Origin: Gammaproteobacteria bacterium
GTDB lineage: Bacteria > Pseudomonadota > Gammaproteobacteria > Pseudomonadales > Pseudohongiellaceae
Direction of reading: 5' to 3'
NCBI GenBank assembly: GCA_009692305.1
Contig: SHZK01000001.1
Location: 310,001-374,000, forward strand
Length of the DNA stretch: 64,000 nucleotides
In this document: piece after piece, positions 27,333 to 37,702 of the stretch
How positions within the stretch are numbered: position 1 is the first letter of the stretch
How the letters are laid out: each line of letters starts with the position of its first letter
Notes under the pieces: generated by a model
What the model saw: only the letters and a program-made list of their open reading frames with translations
What the model was told of the DNA's origin: nothing
Database searches by the model: none
Position numbers and translations under genes: made by a program

Positions 27333-28631
27333 ATGGCAAATCTACAAGCGATCAGGGGGATGAACGACATCCTCCCGGACCAGACTCTTAGCTGGCAATA
27401 CCTCGAAGCAAGGTTCCGCCAGCTTGTGCAACGCCATGGTTACCGCGAAATTCGTTTTCCAGTGCTGGAACAAACCCAACTCTTCAAACGCTCCATCGGT
27501 GAAGTCACTGATATTGTAGAGAAAGAGATGTATACCTTTGATGACCGTAATGGCGACAGTCTGTCGTTGCGGCCCGAAGGCACCGCCGGATGCGTGCGTG
27601 CAGCCGATCAGCACGGTCTTTTGTATAACCAGCAACAACGGCTCTGGTATCAGGGGCCGATGTTCCGACATGAGCGACCACAGAAGGGACGCTACCGGCA
27701 GTTCCATCAGTTCGGAGTCGAGGCATTCGGGATGGCCGGTCCGGATATTGATGCGGAAGTGATTCAATTGGCGGCGCTGTTGTGGCAGGAACTGGAGCTA
27801 ACTGAATATCTGACCCTGCAACTGAACAATATTGGCAGTGCCGGGGACAGGAAGCATTATGCCGCCGCACTGACGACGTTCCTGTTGCAGCACGAAAGCA
27901 CCCTCGATGATGATGCCCGTAAACGCATGCACTCAAACCCGCTGCGGGTTCTGGATAGCAAGAATCCGGAAGTGCAAAAGCTATTAACAGCTGCGCCCTT
28001 GCTCGCTGACTATGTCAGTGCCGAGAGCAAGCTCCACTTCGCGGAACTGCAGCACCTGCTCACGGCGGCAGGCATCAGTTTTGTGGAAAACCCACGCTTG
28101 GTGCGCGGGCTCGATTATTACAATTACTGTGTGTTCGAGTGGACTACCGATACGCTTGGTGCCCAGGGCACGGTGTGCGGAGGCGGTCGCTATGATGGCC
28201 TGGTGGAACAATTGGGTGGCAAGCCTACCCTCGCAGCTGGCTTCGCAATCGGCGTAGAGCGTCTGGTATTGATGTTGGAAGAGCTGCAGAAGATACCCGC
28301 TTCTGCTCTACAACTTATTGATATTTATGTATTAATAGTAGGCGATGGGCTTGCAGCCCAGGGTCTGGAACTGGCTCGCGAGCTACGTCTGGCGTACCCA
28401 CGATTAGGCGTCATCAGTCATTGCGGGGGCGGCAAATACAACCATCAACTTAAACGTGCCTTTGCCAGTGGCGCCAGTGTAGCGGTTATCCTAGAAGCAA
28501 CTGCTGCCGACGTAACAGGGGTAAGTGAGCTGAAAATCCGGCGTTTGGATGACTCCGGCGAATCGGTAACTGTACCGGTGCAGGCCGCCGTCGCAAAATT
28601 GGGTGAATTTCTCCATATTTCAGCGTCATAG
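27333..28631 (+). CDS. hisS: Histidyl-tRNA synthetase
   Basis: 432 aa, class II aminoacyl-tRNA synthetase. Motif 2 ([21 protein letters not shown]), split here, and the histidine-binding [15 protein letters not shown] and [14 protein letters not shown] are visible, with a C-terminal anticodon-binding domain from about residue 330. Located as expected between ispG and yfgM. Confidence 0.97.
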   Translation: MANLQAIRGMNDILPDQTLSWQYLEARFRQLVQRHGYREIRFPVLEQTQLFKRSIGEVTDIVEKEMYTFDDRNGDSLSLRPEGTAGCVRAADQHGLLYNQQQRLWYQGPMFRHERPQKGRYRQFHQFGVEAFGMAGPDIDAEVIQLAALLWQELELTEYLTLQLNNIGSAGDRKHYAAALTTFLLQHESTLDDDARKRMHSNPLRVLDSKNPEVQKLLTAAPLLADYVSAESKLHFAELQHLLTAAGISFVENPRLVRGLDYYNYCVFEWTTDTLGAQGTVCGGGRYDGLVEQLGGKPTLAAGFAIGVERLVLMLEELQKIPASALQLIDIYVLIVGDGLAAQGLELARELRLAYPRLGVISHCGGGKYNHQLKRAFASGASVAVILEATAADVTGVSELKIRRLDDSGESVTVPVQAAVAKLGEFLHISAS

Positions 28632-28803
28632 ACGCAATCATCCGTGCCACGCGCACAACAAACAGGTAGAATTATCCCCTCAAAAAATACCGGGTCCAGG
28701 CGCCGTCAAGCATGAGCTGGCGCGCAGAATTCAGATCCCCGGCAATTAATCAGAACCAACAGTGACAGTTGCCAAACCAGCAACTGCAAGTAAGGAGTGA
28801 GTC

Positions 28804-29472
28804 GTGGCGTTGCAAGCGGCAGAAGAAGAAACCATTGAAACCTTGAAACAGTGGTGGCGTGAGAATGGCAAGCAACTGGTATTGTTGTTTATCGTTGTAT
28901 TTGCCAGTTATACCGGCTGGCTGTTGTGGCAGAACTCGCGCCTCGATCAGGCTGAGGCCGCCTCTGATCTCTATGAGGAAATAATGCAACTAGCCGTAAG
29001 TGAGCAGGGCAGCGACGTGAGTGATGCGGATAGTGCGCGCATTATCGAAGCTGCGGCACTGCTGCAGACAAATCACTCGAGCTCGGTATATGCCATGTAT
29101 GGAGCACTGTTTGCAGCACAGCAGCACGTGCGCAATGACGACCTCGGTGCCGCCGAAACAGCACTGCAATGGATACTGGATAACCGGAAAGAAGGCATGT
29201 TCAGTGCAACCGAGCCTGGACTCCTACTCACAGCGGAACTGCGCCTTGGCAGAGTGCTGTTGGCTCAGGGTGAAGCGGAACGAGCTCTCACACTCGTCAA
29301 TGGGGTAGATCCAAAATCTTTCGAGCCCGCATTTGCAGAGCTGCGCGGTGATATCTATATCGCCCTGGAGCGGGTCGACGATGCGCGCGAAGCTTATCTG
29401 GCAGCGCAGCAAGCAGGTTCCAATAGCGAAGCATTACGCATGAAACTGGACGCACTTGGGAATAAAAGCTGA
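28804..29472 (+). CDS. yfgM: YfgM-family membrane-anchored TPR-like protein
   Basis: 222 aa. A short cytosolic N-terminus is followed by one membrane helix (LVLLFIVVFASYTGWLLW, residues 23-40) and a periplasmic TPR-like domain. E. coli YfgM associates with SecYEG and PpiD in outer-membrane protein biogenesis. It starts with GTG, compensated by a strong AAGGAG just upstream. The following gene is bamB, matching the E. coli order. Confidence 0.92.
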   Translation: MALQAAEEETIETLKQWWRENGKQLVLLFIVVFASYTGWLLWQNSRLDQAEAASDLYEEIMQLAVSEQGSDVSDADSARIIEAAALLQTNHSSSVYAMYGALFAAQQHVRNDDLGAAETALQWILDNRKEGMFSATEPGLLLTAELRLGRVLLAQGEAERALTLVNGVDPKSFEPAFAELRGDIYIALERVDDAREAYLAAQQAGSNSEALRMKLDALGNKS

Positions 29473-29493
29473 TTCGACCAGCATTTAAAAGCC

Positions 29494-30708
29494 ATGATCC
29501 ATTCAGCAGTTAACAACCTCTCAATCCTGCACCCTGTGCGCACTGTGCTACTCGTGAGCGTGATGCTCGTCTGCAGCGCCTGTGCCAACCTGAATCCTTT
29601 GAACTGGTTCAGTGGTGATGAAGAAGTAAATGTGCCGAAGGAACTCGTTGATTTTCCGCGTGAGGTGAATCTGGAGCGAGACTGGAGTCGCAGCGTTGGT
29701 AACGGCCAGGGCGATAATTACACGAGAATTGAACCAGCCTTTGACGGTGGTGTCATTTATGCGGCGAGTGAAAATGGTGTAGTCACCGCCGTCACTGCCG
29801 AATCAGGCGATGAGGTGTGGCGTACTCGCGTGTCTGGCACGATCTCCGGTGGGGTTGGTGCCGGTAATGGACTCGTACTGGTGGGCACTCAAGAAGCGGA
29901 AATGATCGCATTGGATCAGTTTGATGGGAGTGAACGCTGGCGTGTGCTCGTTACCAGTGAAGTGCTCGCGGCTCCACAGACTGATGGTGATGTAGTTGTC
30001 GCACAGACAGTAGATGACAAATTGATTGCGCTGGATGCTGCTGATGGCTCTCGCCGCTGGATTTATGAAGCAACCATACCGGCACTGACATTGCGCGGTA
30101 CCAGCAAGCCTTTGATAACACCAACAGGTGCTGTCATTGCAGGTTTTAGCAATGGCACACTGGTTTCCGTATCAGCCAACAACGGCATCTGGCGTTGGGA
30201 AGAACGCGTCGCTGTGCCGGAAGGACAATATGATATTGATCGCGTCATCGATGTGGATGGAGATCTGATGCTGGACGGCGATCGCGTATTCGCGTCCAGC
30301 TATCAGGGCAACTTGATGGCGTTCGATGTGGCAAGCGGACGCATAGTATGGGGTTTCGAAGCTTCCAGTTATAACGGTTTGACCCAGGGATTTGGCAATC
30401 TTTATGTCAGTGATGACGAAGGCCATATAATAGCCATACGCAACAATACGGAAGATGTAGTTTGGCGCAATACCGATCTTGAGTTCCGTCAACTCACAGC
30501 GCCGGTATCAATTGGCAATTATATCGCCGTCGCTGACTTCGAAGGGTACATCCATCTGCTTTCGCAGGTTGACGGGCGTATTGTCGGCCGTGTCCGCATA
30601 GACAATAACGGCATACGGTCCAGTCTCGTCGCGCGCAATGGCAGATTGTTTGCGTATGGAAATAGTGGACGCCTCGAAGCGTTCACTCTCCAGCAAGTTA
30701 GTCTCTAA
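29494..30708 (+). CDS. bamB: Outer membrane assembly lipoprotein BamB
   Basis: 404 aa. Signal peptide ends in lipobox VCSAC. The mature protein is an eight-bladed beta-propeller with repeats such as [35 protein letters not shown] and [11 protein letters not shown]. BamB is part of the BAM complex that inserts beta-barrels into the outer membrane. It resembles PQQ enzymes by fold only and has no PQQ ligands. Confidence 0.95.
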   Translation: MIHSAVNNLSILHPVRTVLLVSVMLVCSACANLNPLNWFSGDEEVNVPKELVDFPREVNLERDWSRSVGNGQGDNYTRIEPAFDGGVIYAASENGVVTAVTAESGDEVWRTRVSGTISGGVGAGNGLVLVGTQEAEMIALDQFDGSERWRVLVTSEVLAAPQTDGDVVVAQTVDDKLIALDAADGSRRWIYEATIPALTLRGTSKPLITPTGAVIAGFSNGTLVSVSANNGIWRWEERVAVPEGQYDIDRVIDVDGDLMLDGDRVFASSYQGNLMAFDVASGRIVWGFEASSYNGLTQGFGNLYVSDDEGHIIAIRNNTEDVVWRNTDLEFRQLTAPVSIGNYIAVADFEGYIHLLSQVDGRIVGRVRIDNNGIRSSLVARNGRLFAYGNSGRLEAFTLQQVSL

Positions 30709-30725
30709 CACGCCAGGTTTTCAGC

Positions 30726-32240
30726 ATGAGGCCAGTCATCGCCCTCGTTGGTCGTCCCAATGTTGGCAAATCCACATTATTCAATCGTCTCACCCAGAGT
30801 CGCGATGCGCTCGTGGCAAATCTGCCAGGGCTTACTCGTGATCGCCAATACGGTGATGGCAAGCACGACAAGAAATCATTCATAGCAATCGATACGGGCG
30901 GCATTACCGGTCGCGAAGAAGGCATCGACGCGGAGATGGCGGCCCAATCATTGCTTGCGATCGAAGAGGCTGATGTTTGTCTGTTGCTGGTCGACGCACA
31001 GGATGGCCTGACGCCAGACGATACGCGGATCGTCGACTATCTGCGCAAGAACAACAAGAACAGTTTTCTGGTAGTAAACAAGATCGATGGGCTTGATCCT
31101 GACCAGGCCATGGCGGATTTCTACAAGCTTGGTATGGCTGACTTGTTTCCGATAACGGCCACTCAGGGGCGCGGTGTTCGCGTCATGTTAACGCAGGTAT
31201 TGGCCGCGTTTGCTGACGATGAAGTTGCGCTGGAGGCAGAGTCCGATGCCGATACTGGCATCAAGATTGCGATCGCTGGTCGTCCAAACGTGGGCAAATC
31301 CACGCTGGTAAATCGCATGTTGGGTGAAGATCGCGTCGTGGTATTTGATCAGCCTGGCACCACCCGCGACAGTGTCTATATTCCTTTCGAGCGTCATGGT
31401 GAGCGTTATACGCTTATCGATACGGCTGGTATTCGCAAGCGCGGACGCACCAATGAGACAGTTGAAAAGTTCTCGGTAGTGAAAGCATTGCAAGCGATAC
31501 AGGATGCAAACGTAGTGGTATTTGTGGCAGATGCGCGCACTGGCATTGTGGAGCAGGATCTGCACTTGCTGGGCTACATAGTTGAAACTGGAAGAGCGTT
31601 GGTGATTGCCCTGAATAAATGGGATGGCATGGAGCACGACGCGAAGGAACAGATCAAGTCAGAAATACGGCGTCGTTTCATGTTCGTCGATTTCGCCAAA
31701 ATTCATTTTATATCTGCATTGCACGGCACTGGCGTTGGCGATTTGTACAAGTCGATTCATAAGGCGTATGACTCGGCGCGCATGCAGTTGACGACGAACC
31801 GATTGACGAAAATGCTGGAGGACGTGGTGACTGATCATGCGCCACCTACGGTAAATGGACGCCGCATCAAATTGCGCTATGCCCACGCCGGCGGCCAAAA
31901 TCCCCCGATCATTGTTATTCACGGCAAACAAACCGACAAGGTTCCAGATCATTACAGTCGGTACCTGGAAAAATCATTTCGCAAAGCTTTGCGAATGGAA
32001 GGCACTCCGATTCGGATCGAATTGCGCAGCGATGACAATCCGTTCGTCAAGAGTGAAGAGAACCTGAACCAGAAACAGGTCGCGCGCAAACGTCGACTGG
32101 TCAGGAACAAGAAAACCGAGAGCGACAAAGCGCGCCATGTAGATACCGCGAGTACACGCAAGACTGCATATGGCAAGCCGCGCAAACCACCTTCCCAGAA
32201 AGCTCGCAAGCCGGACAGCCGGAAACCAGCTAAACGGTAA
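30726..32240 (+). CDS. der: GTPase Der (EngA)
   Basis: 504 aa. Two tandem GTPase domains each have a P-loop ([14 protein letters not shown] near residue 8 and [14 protein letters not shown] near 182), DTGG/DTAG switch II and NKID/NKWD base-recognition motifs, followed by a KH-like domain. It is needed for 50S ribosome assembly. The C-terminus carries a long Lys/Arg-rich tail (about the last 45 residues) which varies among species. Confidence 0.97.
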   Translation: MRPVIALVGRPNVGKSTLFNRLTQSRDALVANLPGLTRDRQYGDGKHDKKSFIAIDTGGITGREEGIDAEMAAQSLLAIEEADVCLLLVDAQDGLTPDDTRIVDYLRKNNKNSFLVVNKIDGLDPDQAMADFYKLGMADLFPITATQGRGVRVMLTQVLAAFADDEVALEAESDADTGIKIAIAGRPNVGKSTLVNRMLGEDRVVVFDQPGTTRDSVYIPFERHGERYTLIDTAGIRKRGRTNETVEKFSVVKALQAIQDANVVVFVADARTGIVEQDLHLLGYIVETGRALVIALNKWDGMEHDAKEQIKSEIRRRFMFVDFAKIHFISALHGTGVGDLYKSIHKAYDSARMQLTTNRLTKMLEDVVTDHAPPTVNGRRIKLRYAHAGGQNPPIIVIHGKQTDKVPDHYSRYLEKSFRKALRMEGTPIRIELRSDDNPFVKSEENLNQKQVARKRRLVRNKKTESDKARHVDTASTRKTAYGKPRKPPSQKARKPDSRKPAKR

Positions 32241-32246
32241 AACAGT

Positions 32247-33230
32247 ATGACCGTATCTTTTGCAGATATAGAAGCCGCTGCTACGCGCCTGCAAGGAGTC
32301 TGCATCAGGACTCCGCTGTTGCGTTCGGCGGAACTGGATAGCCGGGTCGCTGCTCAGGTATTTCTCAAACCGGAATGCCTGCAACATATCGGAGCGTTCA
32401 AATTTCGCGGCGCCTACAATCGCCTCGTGCAACTCAATCCTGCCGAACGGTCCCTGGGTGTGGTCGCGTTTTCCTCCGGAAATCATGCTCAAGGTGTAGC
32501 CTACGCGGCGAAATTGCTCGGTATGCAAGCGACCATTGTGATGCCGACTGATGCGCCTGCAATCAAGAAAGAGGGAACCGCAGCGCTGGGCGCTACGATT
32601 CGCTATTACGACCGCGAGCGTGAGTCCAGGGAAGCGATTGCCGCAGAGATCGCTGCAGCTAGCGGCGCTGTGCTGGTACCCGCTTTCGATGATGAGGTGG
32701 TAATTGCGGGTCAGGGAACTTGTGGATTGGAACTCATGCAGCAGTTGCATGAGCAGAAATTGGTGCCGTCAATGGTGCTGAGTCCCTGCGGGGGAGGCGG
32801 CTTGCTGGCAGGTGTGTCGACAGCGGTAAAGGGTAGCAATGCTGCCACACAGGTGTTCGGCGTTGAACCGCAAAACTATGCAGATCATGCCTTGTCGAAA
32901 CAAGCCGGCGTGAGAGTGCAGATAAAACCCCAGCAAGCGACACTCTGTGATGCGCTGATGGCTAACATGCCAGGAGAGATCACCTGGGAAATCAATCGCA
33001 AAACGGTAACTGATTTTCTAGTAGTTTCAGAAGACGAGATTGCGCACGCAGTCAGCTTCGCGTTTCGATATCTTAAGTTGGTAGTGGAACCGGGAGGAGC
33101 GGTGGCATTGGCAGCGCTGCTCAGTCAAAAAATTACAGCAACCGAGGCTCCCATCGGAATCATTCTTTCTGGTGGCAATATTGATCGCCAGACATTGCAG
33201 GCTTGCCTCGAAAAATTTCCGGCACCGTAA
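32247..33230 (+). CDS. Threonine/serine dehydratase (PLP, fold type II, no ACT domain)
   Basis: 327 aa. PLP-lysine is in GAFKFRGAYNRL; SSGNHAQGVAYAAK and the phosphate-binding SPCGGGGLLAG follow. It deaminates threonine (or serine) to 2-oxobutanoate (pyruvate) and ammonia. The absence of a C-terminal regulatory ACT domain makes it resemble the catabolic TdcB/serine racemase group rather than feedback-regulated IlvA. It starts 6 bp after der, so it may be co-transcribed. Serine racemase activity is possible. Confidence 0.85.
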   Translation: MTVSFADIEAAATRLQGVCIRTPLLRSAELDSRVAAQVFLKPECLQHIGAFKFRGAYNRLVQLNPAERSLGVVAFSSGNHAQGVAYAAKLLGMQATIVMPTDAPAIKKEGTAALGATIRYYDRERESREAIAAEIAAASGAVLVPAFDDEVVIAGQGTCGLELMQQLHEQKLVPSMVLSPCGGGGLLAGVSTAVKGSNAATQVFGVEPQNYADHALSKQAGVRVQIKPQQATLCDALMANMPGEITWEINRKTVTDFLVVSEDEIAHAVSFAFRYLKLVVEPGGAVALAALLSQKITATEAPIGIILSGGNIDRQTLQACLEKFPAP

Positions 33231-33283
33231 CAGACTCATTGCTACGCTTGGCCTGAATTTTCTTTTACATAACTGAAAGGTCT

Positions 33284-34780
33284 ATGTTTATGATTGCAAT
33301 TTCAATGTGTCATTCAAGCTTTAAAATCTCCTTGAACAAGCATCTGCAATTTTCTTTGCTGAGCGGTCTCTTGCTGTTCACGTCTGGCAACGTGCATGCA
33401 CAGTCGGATACAAGTTGTACAGATACACTCAACTGTGCGTCATCCTGGATTGGCATGACCGCAGCGGAGCGCGCTACTGTATTCGCCTTTGCTGAAGACT
33501 ATAAGGCGTTCATCGGTCGTTCGCGCACAGAATTACAGTTTGTTACTGAAGCGATCGTATTCGCCGAAGCCAATGGCTTTTCGGAACTGACAACGAATTC
33601 CGACCTGCGTCCAGGTGCGCGCATATATGAAGTGAATCGCGATCGTACCATTTCGTTGATGGTGATTGGACAGGAGTCATTACAGAATGGATTTCACGTA
33701 ATCGGAGCGCACATTGACACGCCGCGCCTGGAGCTGAAAGGGCGCCCACTCTACCTGGATAGTGAGTTTGCATTGTTCCAGACCAACTACCATGGTGGCA
33801 TCAAGTACCATCAATGGACCAACCTGCCGCTCGCTTTGGTAGGACGCATCGATCGCAAGGATGGCAGCGTCGTCAATGTTTCCGTTGGGCTGAACCCCGA
33901 TGATCCTATCTTCATGATTCCGGAATTGTCGCCCCATGTTGATCGTGATCGCGATTCACAGACTTTGGGTGAATATCTTGGACCGGAAGATATGGACCCG
34001 GTGGTAGGACACATACCTGGCAATGACGCAGACAGCGATGTAGTTGATGAGGTGTTGGCCTATCTGGCGCAGGAATATGCCATAACCCGTGCTGACCTGG
34101 TTTCTGCGGAATTGTCCCTGGTGCCCGCAGACGCGCCGCGGGATATGGGTTTTGATCGCGGTTTAATCGCCGCCTACGGTCAGGATGATCGCCTCGCCTC
34201 CTATACGGCACTGCGCGCAATCGCCGAAATCAACAATCCACAGAAAACCACGATGGCCTATCTCGTGGACAATGAGGAAGTAGGTAACCGCAATAATACA
34301 GGTGCCGGGTCTGACTACTTCGCTGACTTTCTGTCACGTCTGCTCTACGCCGAACTCGGTGAGCAATATCGTGAACCCCTGTTTCGCGCGGCATTGCGTA
34401 ATACAAAATTTGTTTCGATTGATGTGAATCCGGGCGTGAATCCGATGGATCCCGGTGTATGGGAGTTGGGCAACGCGCCGAAACTGGGCTACGGCATCAA
34501 CCTCAAGCTGTATGGACAGGGAAATAGCGCGAACTCCGAGTTCACTGCCTGGACGCGCCAATTACTGGACGGTAATGACATACCCTGGCAGACCATTACC
34601 TATAAAGTGGGAAGTGCGGGTGGCGGTACTATTGGTGGCGAGTTTTCGTCACAGAATATGGAAGTAATCGATTTAGGCGTGCCTTTGCTGTCGATTCACA
34701 CGCCATACGAGGTGAGTTCGAAGGTAGATGTTTACAATCTGTATCTGGCAGCACGGGCTTTTTATGCCCATACGGATTGA
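33284..34780 (+). CDS. Exported M18-family aminopeptidase
   Basis: 498 aa. The metal-site segments of M18 aspartyl aminopeptidases are present: GAHIDTPRLELK, YGQDDRLASY, VDNEEVGNRNNTGAGS, FVSIDVNPGVNP and the C-terminal LLSIHTPYEVSSKVDVYNLY. It should be a dinuclear-zinc aminopeptidase, usually favouring acidic N-termini. Unlike ordinary M18 enzymes, it starts with a hydrophobic signal peptide (about residues 20-40, ending NVHAQS), pointing to the periplasm. Start at ATG 33284 or 33290 makes little difference. Confidence 0.85.
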   Translation: MFMIAISMCHSSFKISLNKHLQFSLLSGLLLFTSGNVHAQSDTSCTDTLNCASSWIGMTAAERATVFAFAEDYKAFIGRSRTELQFVTEAIVFAEANGFSELTTNSDLRPGARIYEVNRDRTISLMVIGQESLQNGFHVIGAHIDTPRLELKGRPLYLDSEFALFQTNYHGGIKYHQWTNLPLALVGRIDRKDGSVVNVSVGLNPDDPIFMIPELSPHVDRDRDSQTLGEYLGPEDMDPVVGHIPGNDADSDVVDEVLAYLAQEYAITRADLVSAELSLVPADAPRDMGFDRGLIAAYGQDDRLASYTALRAIAEINNPQKTTMAYLVDNEEVGNRNNTGAGSDYFADFLSRLLYAELGEQYREPLFRAALRNTKFVSIDVNPGVNPMDPGVWELGNAPKLGYGINLKLYGQGNSANSEFTAWTRQLLDGNDIPWQTITYKVGSAGGGTIGGEFSSQNMEVIDLGVPLLSIHTPYEVSSKVDVYNLYLAARAFYAHTD

Positions 34781-34796
34781 TACCTGCCCTCGCCAA

Positions 34797-34841
34797 TAAA
34801 AAGGGGACTGCGATGCATGCATCACAGTCCCCCTTTTTTTT
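34797..34841. terminator. Bidirectional rho-independent terminator
   Basis: AAAAAGGGGACTGCGATG pairs with CATCACAGTCCCCCTTTTT, giving a long GC-rich stem with A's on one side and T's on the other. It serves the M18 gene and the convergent exported-protein gene. Confidence 0.9.
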
Positions 34842-34871
34842 CCAGTTTTTACCTAATCTGACTTTTTCGAA

Positions 34872-35912
34872 CTACTGTTTCGCGGCCTCCGCTTCCAACA
34901 GTCTGGCCCCGGCGAGAATGCCGGGCATCGCGTAGTTACCCTCGTGACAGGCATACTCGTAAACGCGACCGTCAGTAGCGTGGAAGCTCAGTTCTGCAGT
35001 CCAGGGTTGAACATACAGATTAGAATCATCCACGGTGAACTGATACACAATCTCGGTGGGGGAATAGCGACTGAAGCGTTCAATAATTCTGCCATCGGCG
35101 GTTATCGGTACTGAGCTTTGTTCCATCTGCTGTGGATTGATATTGATGGTTTCTACGACCAGCGCGCCGTCTTCGTACCACCCGCGAGAATCTCCCAGCC
35201 AGGGTTTCAATACTGGCGGACGCGGATTGGCGCGCGCTTCTGCGGCACTGGCATAAGTCGGGATGATGCGCGCGTCATGGGCCATCTCCACCAGGATCAT
35301 CACGTAGTCATCAGTCTGCACAAATTGGTAGGTGCTGTTGTACAGCGTGCCCATCATGCCCGGGCCGGAAGTATTGCCGAAGCCGAGCAGGCAACGTTCT
35401 GCCAGCGGTAAAGCCTCCGGACCGGAGTTATCGCCGTTGCCGGTGAGGTAACGGCGACCGAAGCCACGATCCTGAAACACCACCTTGGGTTGTTCAAGCC
35501 GCGGAATCCTGCCATTGGGTGGGTCGATGATATAGGAAGTGCGGAACTCACCTTTCACTATGGCCAGTTGCGATCCAGGATCAACCCAGAAGGAATTGTA
35601 GCCGCGCAGTCCAAAGTCTATGCTGCCCGCGGGCGGAGCTCCAGTGGTCTCATCAATCGGTGCGTTGGCATCGAAATCGCCTGGTCCAATACCCGCGATC
35701 GGAGTGCCAGCGGCGATTTGGGTAGCAACTTCTTCAGATACTACCAGTGCTTCAATCCCGTTCGGTCGGGTCAGACTGGTGAGGGAAGCGTTGGTCCAGA
35801 CGCCGCCGAGATCAGGTCTGGCGGGATCCTGCGCCTGACTGGTGGTCGCGCACAGGGCCACTGCAAGACCGAGCAATGCCGAGGCGAGTTTGGTCTGCTT
35901 TGGAATGAACAT
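34872..35912 (-). CDS. Exported protein of unknown function
   Basis: 346 aa from ATG 35912 (AGGAG upstream); the ORF opens 33 codons earlier but that part lacks signal features. A clear signal peptide (LASALLGLAVALCATTSQAQ) precedes PDLGGVWTNASL. The mature part is rich in beta-type and aromatic residues. PDLxGVWT is seen in many exported proteins of marine and soil proteobacteria whose function is not known to me. It begins 10 bp after the esterase gene, so both probably form one transcript, and it could assist the same process. Confidence 0.7.
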   Translation of the reverse strand: MFIPKQTKLASALLGLAVALCATTSQAQDPARPDLGGVWTNASLTSLTRPNGIEALVVSEEVATQIAAGTPIAGIGPGDFDANAPIDETTGAPPAGSIDFGLRGYNSFWVDPGSQLAIVKGEFRTSYIIDPPNGRIPRLEQPKVVFQDRGFGRRYLTGNGDNSGPEALPLAERCLLGFGNTSGPGMMGTLYNSTYQFVQTDDYVMILVEMAHDARIIPTYASAAEARANPRPPVLKPWLGDSRGWYEDGALVVETININPQQMEQSSVPITADGRIIERFSRYSPTEIVYQFTVDDSNLYVQPWTAELSFHATDGRVYEYACHEGNYAMPGILAGARLLEAEAAKQ

Positions 35913-35922
35913 GCTATTTCTC

Positions 35923-36852
35923 CTAGGGCTGGTATTCGAATGTTGAAAATTTTTCAGCCCAATTGTCGCCAGGATTCGTGAAGCTTTCCGCGAAATTGGC
36001 TTTGCCATCAAGATTGAGTTTTAACCAGGCCAAGGTGAAGCGGCCCATTGCCATGAGTTCTTCACCGGAATTTGACGCCATGTTGTGGTCACCCTTGGCA
36101 AACTCGGCATATACCCGAGGCGTACCTGGAGCTATGGAATCATACAGAGCGCGAGCGTGTTGGGCAGGCGCTGCCACGGTGTCTTCCGCACTGGCGAAAA
36201 TCAGGGTAGGTACGGTCAGGTTGCTGTAATTGCCGGTGAAAGACTGACCAAGTTCGCAGCAATAGGGTAGTAGCGGTATTACCGCCTTGATGCGATCACC
36301 CAGTTCGACTGCAGCTGCCAAGGCCGCACCACCGCCGAGCGAATGCCCCATAATGGCAATTTTGGAGGTGTCGATCCTGCCCTTAATGGGACTGTCAGCC
36401 TTCGCGTTTTCTGCATGCAGAAACTCTACAGCGGCAATGTGGGCTTGTTTGCGCGCCTCAAAGGCGTCATCGGGTTGATTGGTGTCAATGATCATGACTG
36501 CCAGGCCGAGCGAGGCCAGTGCCGGACCCCACCAGTCGTAATTCGACTGGGTGGCACGATATCCCGGCACCAGCACTACCGCCCCATAAGGGGGTGCAAA
36601 GCTGAGTGTAAGCGGATAAAAAATCGTGGCTTGGGCGAATTCGGCGACGCCGGGCTGGGCGTCGTGAATGCGTACTTCATACACCTGTTCACGGAATTCG
36701 CGACCGACAGCCGTACCAATTTCCCGGCCTTGTGGGCGGTAGCGGGTCTCATCCTGTGCTAAAGCGGTTTGGGTGAGGCTGCACACGGCCAGCAGTAGCA
36801 GGGAAATCGCTGCCTTGAGCAGGTTTTGGGTATTGGCAGAAGCAACAAACAT
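35923..36852 (-). CDS. Exported cutinase/PETase-family polyester hydrolase homologue
   Basis: 309 aa with a signal peptide (to about residue 32). The alpha/beta-hydrolase core shows the oxyanion segment VPGYRATQSNYDWWGP (95-110), nucleophile Ser171 in GHSLGGGA, acid Asp224 in SAEDTVAAP and His256 in KGDHNMASN. The VPGY...WWGP...IDTN line is the hallmark of bacterial cutinases and Ideonella PETase; the nucleophile elbow has His (GHS) as in cutinases, not Trp as in PETase. Probable substrates are polyesters or other esters outside the cell. No claim about activity on PET can be made from sequence. Dienelactone-hydrolase-like esterase is the alternative. Confidence 0.82.
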   Translation of the reverse strand: MFVASANTQNLLKAAISLLLLAVCSLTQTALAQDETRYRPQGREIGTAVGREFREQVYEVRIHDAQPGVAEFAQATIFYPLTLSFAPPYGAVVLVPGYRATQSNYDWWGPALASLGLAVMIIDTNQPDDAFEARKQAHIAAVEFLHAENAKADSPIKGRIDTSKIAIMGHSLGGGAALAAAVELGDRIKAVIPLLPYCCELGQSFTGNYSNLTVPTLIFASAEDTVAAPAQHARALYDSIAPGTPRVYAEFAKGDHNMASNSGEELMAMGRFTLAWLKLNLDGKANFAESFTNPGDNWAEKFSTFEYQP

Positions 36853-37055
36853 GTGACCACCTCTATAATTCTTATCGATTAGTTGTTGATAGCGTAGTTG
36901 TTGATAGCGTTGACAGAAAAGTTAAGTACATGAGCACTATAGCAAAACCCGGAATGCAGAGTCACCGCTTTTGGGTGGATTTCAGCAAGTACTTTAGTTA
37001 ACTTATGTGGGCTATTTCATCCAGCAATCTGGTCCAGCAAGTGCGGGAAACAACG

Positions 37056-37595
37056 ATGCACGCTATTAATGATAAAAATGACTTAAGCCACACTCCAGTC
37101 GCGGTCGATTCTGCACAGGATAGTGTCCGTATACTCGATTATGCGCCTGCTTTACTGCCGTACTTCAAAGCTATCAACGAACAATGGATCAGCAGCATGT
37201 TCCAGCTGGAAGCGACGGACCGCGAGGTGCTCGATAACCCGGAAAGGCTGATTCTGCAACCCGGCGGCAGAATATTTTTCGCCAGTCATGCCAGCCATGG
37301 CGTGGTGGGTACTTGTGCCCTGCTCAAGAAAGGACCAGATGAGTTTGAGCTAACGAAGATGGGTGTGCTGGAGCAAGCTCGTGGTTTGAAAGTTGGCGAA
37401 GCGTTGCTACAAGAGGTCATTCGCTCGGCGCAGGAGATGCATATCGAAAATCTGTTCCTGCTTACCAATAAGATCTGTGAGGCAGCGATTCATTTGTATC
37501 GCAAGCATGGATTTGTCGATGATGCTGCAATCATGCGTCGCTTTGGGCCAAGCTATCAGCGCTGCAATGTAGCCATGCGTTATCGGTTTGAGTGA
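37056..37595 (+). CDS. GNAT-family N-acetyltransferase
   Basis: 179 aa from ATG 37056 (GGGA upstream); ATG 37005 is an alternative that adds 17 residues. The acetyl-CoA-binding region is seen as LTKMGVLEQARGLKVGEALL, and IHLYRKHGFVDD is the usual GNAT motif B ending. Substrate unknown. Isolated gene with its own terminator. Confidence 0.85.
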   Translation: MHAINDKNDLSHTPVAVDSAQDSVRILDYAPALLPYFKAINEQWISSMFQLEATDREVLDNPERLILQPGGRIFFASHASHGVVGTCALLKKGPDEFELTKMGVLEQARGLKVGEALLQEVIRSAQEMHIENLFLLTNKICEAAIHLYRKHGFVDDAAIMRRFGPSYQRCNVAMRYRFE

Positions 37596-37604
37596 CCGGG
37601 CGCA

Positions 37605-37634
37605 GGAGACAGCGTGTCGTGGCTATCTCCTTTT
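37605..37634 (+). terminator. Terminator after the GNAT gene
   Basis: GGAGACAGC and GCTATCTCC form a stem with one mismatch and an 8-nt loop, followed by TTTT. It starts nine bases after the GNAT stop codon. Confidence 0.6.
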
Positions 37635-37663
37635 AAAACCAACTCCTTTCAAAACCAACTCCT
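37632..37663. repeat. Two tandem 16-bp units
   Basis: AAAACCAACTCCT occurs at 37635-37647 and again at 37651-37663, with near-identical spacers (period 16). It is intergenic, with no known function. Confidence 0.7.
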
Positions 37664-37702
37664 GTCTAAACCCTTGCCAGAAGGCGTGAGGATGATAGGA
37701 AT

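Noticed and set aside
29494..30708. BamB as a fifth PQQ enzyme
   Set aside because: It is a lipoprotein propeller in the bamB position and lacks the PQQ and metal ligands.
37632..37663. Two 16-bp tandem units as a CRISPR-like array
   Set aside because: Only two units, no spacers of normal size, no cas genes.
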